Positions 23,307-35,640 of a stretch of DNA of 64,000 nucleotides are shown piece after piece. Source of the DNA: Euborellia annulipes (lineage: Eukaryota > Arthropoda > Insecta > Dermaptera > Anisolabididae); the NCBI GenBank assembly GCA_023213315.1, contig JAKCPI010012513.1, forward strand, positions 62,001 through 126,000, in the 5' to 3' direction. The notes below the pieces were generated by a model. That model was not told the DNA's origin. It saw nothing but the letters and a program-made list of their open reading frames with translations, and searched no databases. Position 1 is the stretch's first letter. Every line of letters begins with the position of its first letter. The translations under genes were made by a program, and so were the position numbers.

Positions 23307-23892
23307 ATTTTTACTTTCTCTTACCTCTATATATATGTTAATATATAGAGAGAGAAATCGAGAGATGTCGAGATTTTGATGGATATACACGTTTTGAGGT
23401 CCTCTGAATCCAAAAAAGTGGTTTTCGCGACATGGTCTGTCTGTGAACAAAATATCTCAAGAACGAAAAGAGCTAGGAGATTGAAATTTTATATTTACGT
23501 TAGGCACCCCCCTGGGACGTGACACGAAGCTTTTTAACAAAATCTGCCAAAGAGTACTAGTACTTTACTGATGCACTTTTTCAGTTTTTTTCGATTTTCT
23601 CAAAATTCGCTCCAACTATTTTTTTTTTTTAATTCAAAAATCAATTATTTTTTAGATTTTCTTTAAAATGTATATTCTCATTTTCCCATTGAAATCTTCT
23701 GAAGACCACTTTACTCTTGTACTCCATAGAAAAGATAGGAGAAATGGTTGCCATGGTAACAAAATATAAATATTTTCCCATACTTATAAATTTTACATCT
23801 GAATTCATATGTTCCGTACTGTCGGAAACTAAATACATGTCGACACGAAAAATCTGGTGTGACAAGCAGTGCTGTGCGTCAATCACACCAGA
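23307..23892 (-). mobile_element. Hairpin element, short variant
   Basis: About 586 bases, minus orientation: 5' hairpin at the right (partly deleted), 3' hairpin at the left (TTACTTTCTCTTACC). A 3' hairpin of the second family follows at 23919-23955. Confidence 0.75.
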
Positions 23893-24415
23893 TTTTTTTT
23901 TATTTTCTAGTCTGATTTTTACTTTCTCGTATAGAATATAAAGAGAAAGTATTGTAATTTAAAGAAAATTTTCAAAATTTAGTTTGTTAAATTTTAGACT
24001 TATTTAATTTTGTATCAACAAATGTTTTGACATAAATATAGAACAATTATTTTTTTTTTAACAGAAATTTGTTTGAAACTTAAAACAAAGATATAAAGAC
24101 ATTTATTTAAAAGTTCACAACTATTTTATTTAGAAATTTTGGTTCGAATTTGAAGAAAATCCAAATTTCAGTAATCGTGAGCAGTTCGAGATCTTATTAT
24201 AAATACTGAATGCATCTCTCAAGTAAGAGGGACCTTTGAAAAAAAAAATTCATTAAAAGTAATGTCACACACACCGGATTCAAATTTACTGTTAAATGAA
24301 CATTTTTTTAAAATATTTTTCGAGATCTATATATTTGAGACATGTGAGTGTTTTGTTCAATTTTTTTAAAATCTTGTATTGTATTTCGTTGCTATATTGT
24401 AAATAAATAACTTAC

Positions 24416-25276
24416 TTCATATAACGTGGTACTCGCTTCATAGGTGATAAATCCAAAAGAAAAAGAAAAAATAAATAATCCTAGAAGCCAACCTGAACGG
24501 AGCAATATTATAAAAGAATTTAAAAAAATTTTCTTTTCAAATTTTACAAAATGAAACAAATAATAAAGGATACATATATTATATAGAAAATATTCTAAGA
24601 TGTGAACAACTAAATATTTAGAAAATAAATCATTGATTTCATAAGCTAATTGACATAAAATAAAATGTCGTTTGTTAAAATTTTGAACGTTTTTTTGAAA
24701 TAAATATAAATCTGTGAGTGCAGAGAAATCTTGGTAATCCTTACAAAAAATTTTTTTCAAAAACATAAGCAAGTCAGCAAATCGACGTGAGGTTTGATAA
24801 ATTATTGATAAATAAAGAGTCGGCCCTATAATGAAAGAAATATTAAACCATGAGTTAAGAAATAAATAATTAAATAAAATATTAATAAAAAATACTAGCG
24901 ACAGGAATTCACAAAAAAGAATAAATAAAAAATCCATACAATTAAATTTAGATGAAAATTTTGAAATTTTATTTAATATTTTGCAAAAATTTTTTCTTTT
25001 AAGAATACATAAAATTTGCGCAAAATTATAATTAATACAGAAAAAGAAAATGTGAAATATTCGGAAAAATTTATTAATGTTAGATTGCAATTCATGAAAA
25101 TTAGACATTTTAATTAAAATACTCATGGAAAAATTACAGAGACATAGCATTAGTAAAGAATAAACTAGTGCAGGGCGAAATATAATAAAAGTTCTATTTT
25201 TCAATATATAAAAAGGGAAAGTGCCAAGTAGATTTCCTAAGAAAATAGTGGGGGACATCACGGTGATAAAATCCAT
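24416..25276 (-). CDS. Gustatory receptor-like large exon 10 (8-25 kb subfamily)
   Basis: 287 codons starting MDFITVMSPTIFLGNLLGTF and ending ...STTLYE at GAA|GTAAGT. It is intact, with IYQTSRRFADLLMFLKK and LCQLAYEINDLFSKY. It is the outermost and a more divergent member of the subfamily. Its upstream region is cut by a hairpin element starting at 25362, only about 85 bases before the ATG. The promoter-like block seen at 116-127 bases before other members is therefore either lost or displaced by about 1 kb. Confidence 0.86.
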
Positions 25277-25361
25277 GTTCAAATGCTAAATAGCTATGCC
25301 TATTGTGTATTCATTTAATATTCATTAAAATCAATAAGCAATTATTTTAATTAAAAAAAAA

Positions 25362-26399
25362 TCTGGTGTGACTGGCGCACAGCACACAACTTTCTCTTAC
25401 CCTTCGGTAAGAGAAAGTTGCGCACTGTGCTGGTCACACCAGATTTTTTGTGTCGAGATATATTTAGTTTCCGATAGCACCTTAGTTTCAAACTTGGATT
25501 TTAAATGTTGACTGCTTCAAATAAACTATGGTTATTTTTCAAAATTTTAATCTCATATTTGGACATTTTATACACAATATAGAATCGTAAATAAATACAA
25601 AATTTCATAAGAATTGGAAAAAAAAATTTTAAATGCCTAAAAAGTTCTAAAGGGGACCCCCTTTTGAATCGAAATTAACATACAAATCCCTATAGGAAAT
25701 TAACATTGTTCCTATGCGAAGATAAGGTGGAAGGGAATTTAAAAAGAGTAGAGAGAGACGATAATGTTTGCAAGTGAGAGAGAGACATTTATGTTTTCTT
25801 TGAAACAATTAAAGACACAAATAAATTTTAAAAAAATGGGAATTTAAATAATAATTGATTTTTAATCTAATAAAAAGAAAAAGATTTAAATTCCGTTACC
25901 ATGGCAACCATTTCTATCTTTCCTATGAAGAACAAGAGTAAAGTGGTCTTCAGAAGATTTCAACGGCAAAATGAGAATATACATTTTAAAGAGCATCTAA
26001 AAAATAATTGATTTTTGAATTTTAAAAAAAATCCTTGGAGGGAATTTTGAGAAAATCGAAAAAAACTGAAAAAGTACATCAGTAAAGTACTAGTACTTTT
26101 TGGCCGATTTTGTTCAAAAGCTTATTTTGAGCGTGTGGGAAGGTACCTAAGTTAAATATAAAATTTCAATCCGGTAGCTCAATTCCTTCATGCTAAAAAT
26201 CTGTCCACACACACGCACACACGCACACACGCACACACGCACACACACACGCACAGACCAATTTGCGGGACCCACTTTTTTGGACTCAGGGGACCTCAAA
26301 ACATGTATATCCATCAAAATCTCGACATCGAATTTTTGACATGATCGCAATACTTTCTCTCTCTATATATTTCATATATAGGCTAAGAGAAAGTAAAAA
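25362..26399 (+). mobile_element. Hairpin element, full length
   Basis: 1038 bases, TCTGGTGTGACTGGC to GAGAAAGTAAAAA. (CA)n at about 26200-26250. It lies in the upstream region of receptor exon 10. Confidence 0.85.
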
Positions 26400-26535
26400 C
26401 AATAAAATTATCAATTGTAAAACAATAAAAAAAATTAATTTATTAGTAAAAAGACGACTTTCTTCAGATCTCATGCGTGTTTGATATATCAGAATGTATT
26501 TTTGATTGATATTTGTGTGGAAAGACTTAAAAAAA

Positions 26536-28204
26536 TCTGGTGTGACTGGCGCACAGTACACAACTTTCTCTTACCTTCGGTAATCGAAAGTTGTGTACTG
26601 TGCTTGTCACACCAGATTTTTTGTGTCGATATGTATTTAGTTTCCGACAGTACGGTACATTCGATTTATATGTGAAAATATTTATATTTTGGCAACCATT
26701 TCTCCTATCTTTTCTCTCAAGTACAAGAGTAAAGTGGTCTTCAGAAGATTTCAATGGCAAAATGAGAATATACATTTTAAAGAGAATCTAAAAAATAATT
26801 GATTTTTGAATTAAAAGAAAAAAAATCTGGTGTGACTGGCGCACAGCACACAACTTTCTCTTACCCTTCGGTAAGAGAAAGTTGCGCACTGTGCTGGTCA
26901 CACCAGATTTTTTGTGTCGAGATATATTTAGTTTCCGATAGCACCTTAGTTTCAAACTTGCATTTTAAATGTTGACTGCTTCAAATAAACTATGGTTATT
27001 TTTCAAAATTTTAATCTCATATTTGGACATTTTATACACAATATAGAATCGTAAATAAATACAAAATTTCATAAGAATTGGAAAAAAAAATTTTAAATGC
27101 GTAAAAAGTTCCAAAGGGGACCCCCTTTTGAATCGAAATTAACATACAAATCCCTATAGGAAATTAACATTGTTTCTATGCGAAGATAAGGTGGAAAGGG
27201 AATTTAAAAAGAGTAGAGAGAGACGATAATGTTTGCAAGTGAGAGAGAGACATATTATATATGTTTTCTTTGAAACAATTAAAACAGAAATAAAAAAAAA
27301 TAAATGGGAATTTAAATAATAATTGATTTTTAATCTAATAAAAAGAAAAAGATTTAAATTCCGTTACCATGGCAACCATTTCTATCTTTCCTATGAAGAA
27401 CAAGAGTAAAGTGGTCTTCAGAAGATTTCAACGGCAAAATGAGAATATACATTTTAAAGAGCATCTAAAAAATAATTGATTTTTGAATTTTAAAAAAAAT
27501 CCTTGGAGGGAATTTTGAGAAAATCGAAAAAAACTGAAAAAGTACATCAGTAAAGTACTAGTACTTTTTGGCCGATTTTGTTCAAAAGCTTATTTTGAGC
27601 GTGTGGGAAGGTACCTAAGTTAAATATAAAATTTCAATCCGGTAGCTCAATTCCTTCATGCTAAAAATCTGTCCACACATACAGACACACACACACACAT
27701 ACATACACACACACACACACACAGACCAATTTGCGGGACCCACTTTTTTGGACTCAGGGGACCTCAAAACATGTATATCCATCAAAATCTCGACATCGAA
27801 TTTTTGACATGATCGCAATACTTTCTCTCCTATATATTTCATATATAGGCTAAGAGAAAGTAAAAATCGTTGGAGCGAATTTTGAGAAAATCGAAAAAAA
27901 CTGAAAAAGTGCATCAGTAAAGTACTAGTACTCTTTGGTCGATTTTGTTCAAAAGTTTCGTGTCACGTCCCATGGGGGCGCCTAACTTAAATATAAAATT
28001 TAAACCTCCTAGCTCTTTTCGTTCTTGAGATATTTTGTTCACAGACACACAGACATACCATGTCGCGAAAACCACTTTTTTGGATTCAGGGGACCTCAAA
28101 ACGTGTATATCCATCAAAATCTCGACATCGAATTTTTGACATGAATCCAATACTTTCCCTCTCTATATATATTAGCATATATATATAGAGGTAAGAGAAA
28201 GTAA
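26536..28204 (+). mobile_element. Hairpin element interrupted by another copy
   Basis: The 5' part (26536-26825) and 3' part (27867-28204) together form one element. The break is inside TTGAATT...TCGTTGGAGCG, a block continuous in the copy at 34752-34800. Confidence 0.8.
26826..27866 (+). mobile_element. Hairpin element nested in another copy
   Basis: 1041 bases, near identical to 25362-26399 and 40635-41676. It is inserted between an A run and T without a target duplication. Confidence 0.85.
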
Positions 28205-28520
28205 CTAGTGCAAAAGAAAAAAAATCGTTGGAGCGAATTTTGAGAAAATCGAAAAAAACTGAAAAAGTGCATCAGTAAAGTACTAGTACTCTCTGGTCGA
28301 TTTTGTTCAAAAGCTTCGTGTCACGTCCCATGGGGGTGCCTAACTTAAATATAAAATTTTAACCTCCTAGCTCTTTCCGTTCTTGAGATATTTTGTTCAC
28401 AGACAGACACACAGACAGACCATGTCGCGAAAACCACTTTTTTGGAATCAGGGGACCTCAAAACGTGTATATCCGTCAAAATCTCAACATCGAATTTTTG
28501 AAATAATTCCAATATTTTCT
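28205..28520 (+). repeat. Duplicate 3' half of a hairpin element
   Basis: Repeats the TCGTTGGAGCGAATTTTG to 3' region of 27867-28204 almost exactly, so it is a short tandem duplication of the element tail. Confidence 0.7.
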
Positions 28521-28526
28521 ATATAG

Positions 28527-28800
28527 AGGAGGCGAGCGTGGCTTATCGGATAAGCTAAGGCTTAGTAATACGAGGTAAAATGTCACTCGAGTCGAACGCA
28601 ACTTGCCGAAAAAATTCAACCAAAGTCGAACGTCTCTGCTGGAGCAAAAGGGAGTACACATCCCCTCCAATTCCAGGCACATAGGGCCTGAGGGATGGAC
28701 ATAGGAATTCAGGGGTAAAACATCACCCGAATTCGAACCATTCCTAGATCGGGAGAGCAAAATAGATCTGACCTAGAAGGTCGCAGTGCAAAGAGAAGCG
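28527..28800 (+). repeat. tRNA-derived SINE (fourth type)
   Basis: GCGTGGCTTATCGGATAAGC (A-box-like) followed by B-box-like GAGTCGAAC / ATTCGAACC and a GC-richer body. It is not a foldable tRNA. Confidence 0.45.
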
Positions 28801-28954
28801 AAGGTAAAAGAGAAGGTAAGACAAAGTAAAAATAAACAATATTCATCTGTCAATAAGAAAAAAAGAAATGTAAATATCGATATACAATAAGAAAATTAGA
28901 AACCAAGGGTCGCGGGTTCGCATCCCGATAATTTATTTCAATTGGATTGACTAG

Positions 28955-29240
28955 CATCATGATCTGAAGGTGGTCCTAAACAGGACCGAAACGTCGGCAC
29001 TGAAGGAATAATAAACGCTGACGCGCGCTACCGTTTCGGACCATCTATCCCATAGGGGTAACTAGAAATTTTTGATGGGGGGGGGGTTAAAGAAATTTTT
29101 TTTTCAAATATTTGAAAAATTTAAGATTTTTTTAGGGTGTTTATTAATCATTTTGGTCTGACGCTTCGGTCCTGTTTAAGACTATCTTCAGAGCATTAGG
29201 GCAGATGGTCCTAAACAACCGAAAAGTCAGCACTGAGGAA
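28955..29240. repeat. Penelope-like repeats with hammerhead-like cores
   Basis: Plus strand 28964-28995 has CTGAAGG, a stem GGTCC/GGACC, then GAAACGTC. Minus strand 29161-29193 has CTGAAGA and GAAGCGTC. A degenerate third copy is at about 29200-29230. They are followed by a module with AGCTGCTCTCTC, shared with repeats at 38.1 and 57.3 kb. Confidence 0.5.
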
Positions 29241-29516
29241 ATAATAAACGAAAATATAATTAGCTGCTCTCTCTTTTTATTCTCCTTCTACTACATACAT
29301 TATTTTAATTTGATTAAAAATCGTGCAAAAATATTTTGGTTTAAAAAAGCCAAAGAATTGAAAAATTTTGCTTATAGAAGAGTGAAAAGGTTAATCTAAA
29401 AGATGATACAAACTAGGTTTTATCATTGGAGTTGCACCCACTGAAGATATTGTTGGTGTCAGCCCACGAATATGCTGTACAATAGTTCACATCGAAAAAA
29501 ATATTTTTTTACTTAC

Positions 29517-30416
29517 TTCATTTGTAGTAAAATGTGTAGAATATATATTATAAAACATCATAATCAAAAGTAGTGAATATCCCGCAATCCAAATGACGCT
29601 TGCTTGTATTTCAAAATAAACAAGTGATTTACTCAAATTATATTTTAAATAAAAATTGATAGAACAATAAACAAAGCTAATACTATAGATAAAAAATTCG
29701 ATAAGATGAAGAAGAAAATTTGTAGAATATAAAACGTTAGTTTTGAAAGCTATTTGGCATAAGTGGAAATGTTGTTTGCAATAAAAATGAACTTTTTTAA
29801 AAGAATTATAATCAGTTGATAGAGTAAGAAGAGTTATGTGTTTATTAATCTGACGGAAATTGATTCCTAAAATCATAATCATGTCACCGAATCGTCGGGC
29901 CGATTGATAAACTGTTGATAAACTTAAAGAAGATACAAAAAAATACATGAGACTAATATTTGAACTAACTTCAGTACAAAAACAAAAAAATAAAAAGACA
30001 AAAAATAGAACTACAGTAAAAAATTCCAAAATTAAAATTAATATAAAATATATCTTCTTATTAAGTGTTTTAAATTGATATGAAAATTTATCAATTTTAT
30101 TTAAAACAATAATAAAATTTTTCGATTTAAAAATAGGTAAAAATTGCGAATAATTATAACTTATTAGAAAAAAGACAATGTGAAAAATTAGAAAATCTTT
30201 TGATATATTGGAATAATTATATTGCATAGAATGTTCAAGATGAGAGTGGACTAATACATTTTCAATATAAAAATAATTTAAAAAGCAAACTAAAAAGAAA
30301 GTATAAATAATGTTAGGCCATGATAAATGCCACTGATGATTTTTTCTAACAAAAGGAAAAGTGCCAAGAAAATAACCAAGATAAATTGAAGGAGACATCA
30401 CTGTGAAGAAGTCCAT
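29517..30416 (-). CDS. Gustatory receptor-like large exon 11 (29-39 kb subfamily)
   Basis: 300 codons starting MDFFTVMSPSIYLGYFLGTF (ATG chosen over an in-frame TTG two codons earlier) and ending ...HFTTNE at GAA|GTAAGT. It is intact. The array motifs appear as VYQSARRFGDMIMILGINF and CQIAFKTNVLYSTNF, so the usual FSKY is changed. The first outer loop is longer than in the 8-25 kb group (His/Ser-rich, around residues 55-75). It is closest to exons 12, 14 and 15, which share RFGDM and T-T-x-E at the end. Confidence 0.85.
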
Positions 30417-30719
30417 GATCAAATGAAAACGGTTTTATAAATAATGGTCTACTATATTAATTGAAAAATTGCATATTTGTAATTAATCAATAAAAATTAA
30501 TCAATCGACTCTAAGTGATGAATTAGCGGAACTTAAGTGATGAGACCCAAATATCTAAATGAAATCTATCCGACAATAAGAAGAAAATAAAATAGACCAT
30601 TATAAAATTGTATTCAAATTTAGATCAAGAAGACAAGATTAAATTTAATGTAGAAAGTGGCTGTGTAGAATTAAATAAAGAATTTAAGAGGAAAGCAGCC
30701 TCTATTAAATTAAACTCCT

Positions 30720-30765
30720 TTTAAGCAAAACGTTTCGGCCGATTTAATCATGCCATCTTCAGTTG
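30720..30765 (-). ncRNA. Hammerhead-like core
   Basis: On the minus strand CTGAAGA, a short stem GGC/GCC and GAAACG (30729-30762). It fits the CUGANGA...GAAA core. Outer stems are not verified. Confidence 0.45.
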
Positions 30766-30775
30766 TTTTTAGTAA

Positions 30776-31145
30776 ATATTTAAGCCATTTGGATACCGGA
30801 TGGCTTAAATAGAAATGCCTGAGCCCCCAATAGATATATATTCAATACAACGGTTATCGTAAAAGTCTTATATGGCAAAGTTGCCGAAAAGACTGTGTGA
30901 GTGTGAGTGTGAATGAGAAAAAAGTGTGAATGTTTTTTTTATAAAAAAAAAAATTTACTCAAAAACATGGAGGTTAGGTGTAACTTTTTTTCTTTGTTGC
31001 CTTTTAATTACCTATCATAGAGGCAAGTTGCCCTCGGGGCTTGGTGTAGGGGTTAGCGTGCTAACCTTGTATACCAAAAGTCGCGGGTTCGGAGCTCAGG
31101 GAGTCCGATCATTTTATTTAAGCCATTTGGATACCAAATGGGCTA
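30776..31145 (+). repeat. Two first-type SINE fragments
   Basis: A tail without its head (30776-30955) is followed by a head without its tail (31030-31145, GCCCTCGGGGCTTGGTGTAG and box B GGGTTCGGAGCTC). Confidence 0.65.
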
Positions 31146-31240
31146 CAAATGGAGAGGACGTTTTTTGATGGGCAAGCTAGTTAAGGGAGATTTCTTCTAC
31201 TATTATTAGTCAAAATAAATTGACTTAATTTCCTACTTAC

Positions 31241-32125
31241 TTCTTTTGTTGTGAAATTGGCAGAATATGTAATGTAAAAGATCATGATGGAATAAATAAT
31301 AAATGCAAAAGCAAAAACGAAGCTTATCACAAATTCAAAAAACAGATGTGGATTTTTCATGTCATATTTGAAAAAATAACAATAATTATAAATAAAGGAA
31401 ATATTAAATAGAAAATTTTCGGTAATATGAAAAAGGAAATATTTAGAAAATAGAGTATTAGTTTCTAGAGATAATTTGCATAAAAGAAAATGTTTTTTAT
31501 TAAAAAAGTTTGCTTTTTTGAAATCATGTAAAAAATAAAATTTAGAAAGATTTTCGTTAATGTGTCGAAAATTTAAACCTAAAAACATAATCATATCACC
31601 AAACCGTAGACTAAATTGATAATTCGTCGATAAACTCAAAATCGTTACAAAAAAAAACATAAGATTAATTTTTTGATTGATATCAGGAAGAAAACAATCG
31701 TAGAAAAAGAGGATGTGAAAAGTAAATGTAAACAATTCAAAAAATAAAACAAATATAAAATGTTTCCTATTTAGTGTTTGAAATTGGTTTGAAAATTCGC
31801 GCATTTTATTTAAAATAATAATAATTTTATTTTTCTTTAAAATAGGCAACAATTGTGAATAATTATAATTTAAATAGAAAAAGGCTATCTGAAAAATTTG
31901 GAAATATTTTGTTATAGAAGAACGATTATATTGAGAAAAATTTGAGAAATAATTGCTGAATAAAATGGTAGAAATAAAATTATAATTTACAAAAGAAATT
32001 ATCAAGAGAGTATATGCAATATAAATGAAAGATATATGCATTTTATGATTTTTTATAATAAAGGGAAAATTGCCGAAAATATGACCAAGAAAAATTAAGG
32101 GAGATATTACTTTGAAAAAATCCAT
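31241..32125 (-). CDS. Gustatory receptor-like large exon 12 (29-39 kb subfamily)
   Basis: 295 codons starting MDFFKVISPLIFLGHIFGNF and ending ...NFTTKE at GAA|GTAAGT. It is intact, with FGDMIMFLGLNFRHINENLS and LCKLSLETNTLFSKY. The tyrosine of IYQT is kept as N-Y-Q-F. The Asn-rich segment around residues 55-65 is the most variable region against exons 11 and 15. A SINE head (31030-31145) lies just downstream of the donor side. Confidence 0.85.
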
Positions 32126-32275
32126 GATTAAATGAGAAACAATTCTAAAAATTAATTTATATAATATATCACTCTATTGATTAATAGATTTTATTAAAAA
32201 TTTAATCACACAATTAATTAAATTAAATCAATATAAAAGTTGAATTTATTTTAATTAAAAAAAAAAAAAAATGGG

Positions 32276-32420
32276 TCCTTGACCTATGGCTCAGAGGTAG
32301 AATATTAGCTTTTGGTGCCAAAGGTCAAGGGTTCGCATCCCGAAGAAGAATCGGATACCAATCAATTGGAATAAATAAGGAAATGGTATAAATCGCCTCA
32401 GAAGCCGATGAAAAAAAAAT
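32276..32420 (+). repeat. tRNA-derived SINE (second type)
   Basis: A-box-like ATGGCTCAGAGGTAGAATAT, B-box GGGTTCGCATCCC, then GGATACCAATCAATTGG and a tail GCCGATG-A(n). Confidence 0.65.
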
Positions 32421-32605
32421 GATGGGAAACAAAATATAAAGTTCAAAAATGTTCATTGTCAAGAAATTTGCTAAGAATTTCCTTGGAAGAGGGATAAAGA
32501 TCTCACTTCACGCTTCAAAAAAAAGGCGATAAAATGTTTTGGTACCATGGATGGAGTCTAAATGGCCTCTGATTCCGAAAAAATTTATTTTTTTTTTTAA
32601 CTTAC

Positions 32606-33496
32606 TTCATCTGTTGTCTTACTTGAGGCATATGTAATATAAACAATCATAAAAATAAAAATAAGACAACCTAGAATCCAATGTTCATGAATTAAAAGTT
32701 TATTAAATGTAAATAAAATTGCACTATTGTTTTTCAAATAGTAAAAGAAATTATAAAAAAAAGCGGTAAATATGAGTAATAGGCCAATGATGAGAAAGAG
32801 AAGGTATTTTGAATATAGGGCATTAATTTCAAAGGCTATTTGGCATAAAAGAAAATGTTGTTTATTTAAATATTCGGTTTTTAATAGACAATTTAAGTCT
32901 GAGTTGAGAAATAATTCAGAAAAATTTTCATTAATTTTACAAAAATTCTTTGTCAAAATTATGATCAGATCACCAAACCTGCATGTTGTTTGATATATTA
33001 CAGAACTAATGAAAAAAGGTCCGAAATAATGCATAAATTGAAAAAAATTATTAATTGGATAAAAGTAATAGTCAAATAAAAGAGCAATAAATGTAATTAA
33101 AATTAGAGATTCAAAAAGAAAAATAAATAAAAAATCCTTCCAGGTGAATTTAATAGAAAATTTAGAAATTTTATTTAAAACCAGACAAAAATTATGTTGT
33201 TTGAAAATACATAATAATTGTGCATAATTATAATTAATAGATAAAATGAGACATTCAATCCATTCGAAAATTTGTGTTGCAGGTGATTTCATTATTTGAA
33301 CGGATTCATTTCTAGGTCTTAACTTAAATAGAAAGTATATTACGATCAAAAAGTTGCCAAGAAGCATCATAAAAAAATTATATACAAGAAAAGGGAGGAA
33401 TATCCGTAAATTTCTATCTTTAGTTATTGAAAAAGGAAAGGTGCCAAGGATATATCCGAAGAGGATAGTGGGGAACATCACTTCAAAAAAATCCAT
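32606..33496 (-). CDS. Gustatory receptor-like large exon 13
   Basis: 297 codons starting MDFFEVMFPTILFGYILGTF and ending ...SKTTDE at GAA|GTAAGT. It is intact. Its sequence is between the groups: SAVIYQT-like with CRFGDLIIILTKNFCKINEN, and LCQIAFEINALYSKY. K-F-S-I-K-F-T-W-K-D-F-L resembles the 8-25 kb subfamily, whereas RFGD resembles the 29-39 kb one. It may be an old recombinant or a slow lineage; I cannot tell which without alignment. Confidence 0.84.
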
Positions 33497-33960
33497 CTCC
33501 AAATAATGGAGAGATTAGAGAATAGCTTAATTTGTATTAATTTTATTAGAGTAAAATCAATACCATTACTTAATGAATAACTATTAAATTTTTAATTGGA
33601 AAATGTTTTATGTGAACTATTAATTCTTAAAAAAATATTTAGGGTTAATCGGATAAGAACAGCGAAAGATAAATAATATAACAGTTAAAATTTTAGTTGA
33701 TTAAATGTAGGTGTTTTAATAGATCTCGCGAGTATCAAAATTAAAATATTAAGTTGTGACAAAAAAGGTGGTGCCGATAAATTTAAATCGAATCATATTA
33801 TTTTTCTTAAGTTAGCGAAGAATTCAAAAAAGTAAAAATATACGGGCTTTTTGAAAATATTTAAAGAAAAGCTTTGAATTCTCGCATTTCATTTCTAAAG
33901 GGGACTTGACTCCCTTTTAGTAAGTTCAGTAAAGTGAACTTAAAACAACTTTCAAGAAAA
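33497..33960. other. AT-rich upstream region of exon 13
   Basis: No gene recognised. A piece of hairpin-family body begins near 33930, and a 36-base A run sits at about 33988-34023. Confidence 0.4.
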
Positions 33961-33988
33961 ATTTTACTGATATACTTTTTAAAGAAAA

Positions 33989-34025
<37 letters not shown>

Positions 34026-34029
34026 GTTG

Positions 34030-34300
34030 GTTTATGAATTTTAATGCACTTTTTCAGTTTTTTTCGATTTTCTCAAAATTCACTTCATCGATTTTGATTT
34101 AAATTCAAAAATCAATTATTTTTTAGATGCTCTTCAAAATGCATATTCTTATTTTAACATTGAAATCTTCTGAAGACCACTTTACTCCTGTACTTCATAG
34201 GAAAGATAGGAGAAATGGTTGCCATGGTAAAAAAATATAAATATTTTCCCATACTTATAAATTTTGCATTTTGAATTCAAATATATCGGGGGGAAACTAA
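34030..34300 (-). mobile_element. Hairpin element fragment
   Basis: Minus-oriented body (TTTTTCAGTTTTTTTCGAT to GGTTGCCATGG) without hairpins. Confidence 0.6.
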
Positions 34301-34311
34301 ATATATCTCAA

Positions 34312-35241
34312 GCCCACGGGGCTTGGAGTAGTTGGTAGCGTGTCTATCTTCTATACAGACTGGCGCGGGTTCGGACCCCAGGCAGTTCGATAACTTCATT
34401 TAAGGCATTTGGATACCAAATGGTTTAAATAGAAATGCCTGGACCCTCAATAGATTTATTAAAAATCTGGTGTGACTGGCGCACAGCACACAACTTTCTC
34501 TTACCTTCGGTAATCGAAAGTTGTGTACTGTGCTTGTCACACCAGATTTTTTGTGACGACATGTATTTAGTTCCCGGCAGTAGGGAATATTTGGATTCAG
34601 ATGTAAAATTTATAAGTATGGGAAAATATTTATATTTTGTTACCATGGCAACCATTTCTACTATCTTTCCTATGAAGCACAAGAGTAAAGTGTGCTTCAA
34701 ACAATTTTGAGGGCAAAACGAGAATTTACATTTGAAAGAGCATCTAAAAAATAATTGATTTTTGAATTTTAATCAAAATCGTTAGAGCGAATTTTGAGAA
34801 AATCGAAAAAAACTGAAAAAGTAAAAAGTAAAAAGTAGTAAAGTACTAGTACTCCTTGGCCGATTTTGATTAAAAGCTTATTTTTCCGGTCCCGCGGGGT
34901 GTTTAACTTAAATATAAAATTTCAGCCTCATAGCTCAATTCCTTCATGCTTAAAATTGAACACCCACCCACCCACACACCCACAGACAGACCATGTCGGG
35001 AAAACTACTTTTTTGGATTCAGGGGACCTCAAAACGTGAAGATCCATCAAAATCTCAACATCGAATTTTTGACATGAACCAATACTTTCTCTCATATATA
35101 TATTACATATATACATAGGTAAGAGAAAGTAAAAACATAAGAGTATCGTTAAAAGTCTTAAATGGCCTAAGTTGCCGAAAAGACTGTGTGAATGTGAGTG
35201 TGAATGAGAAAAAGTGTGAATGTTTAAAAAAAAAAAAAAAA
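34312..35241 (+). repeat. First-type SINE split by a hairpin element
   Basis: The head and mid part (34312-34465, box B GGGTTCGGACCCC) and tail (35136-35241, GCCGAAAAGACTGTG then poly A) flank a 670-base hairpin element. Confidence 0.75.
34466..35135 (+). mobile_element. Hairpin element, short variant
   Basis: 670 bases, TCTGGTGTGACTGGC to GAGAAAGTAAAAA, with a (CCCA)n stretch in place of (CA)n. It is nested in a SINE. Confidence 0.8.
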
Positions 35242-35460
35242 ATATCTCGACACAAAAAAATCTGGTGGGACAAACACAGAAAACAACTTTCGATAACCGA
35301 AGGTAAGAGAAAGTTGTGTGCTGTGCGACGGTCACCACTGATTTAGAACTCAGGGAACCTCAAAACGTGTATATCCATCAAAATCTCGACACTGAATTTT
35401 TGACATGAAACCAATACTTTCTCTATATATTAACATATATAGGTAAGAGAAAGTAAAAAA
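35242..35460. mobile_element. Hairpin element ends, inverted
   Basis: A minus-oriented 5' hairpin (35250-35345) is fused to a plus-oriented 3' end (35346-35456). Confidence 0.6.
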
Positions 35461-35640
35461 TCAAAAGAAATTTTACATAAAATATTTGTTTAGGCTAATT
35501 GGCTGTGACAAAAAAGTGTCCAAATATAATTATTTTTTATAATTTCATTTCGAAACACTTTATAAATAATATCAGAGCAGCACTGCCCAGTCGAAAAGTT
35601 ATGTAGCCTATTTATTGAAATAATATCTTAAAATACTCAC

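Noticed and set aside
26147..28150. Repeated frames with HVLRSPESKK-like sequence
   Set aside because: They recur in every hairpin element, shift frame between copies and include the (CA)n tract; they are repeat sequence, not genes.
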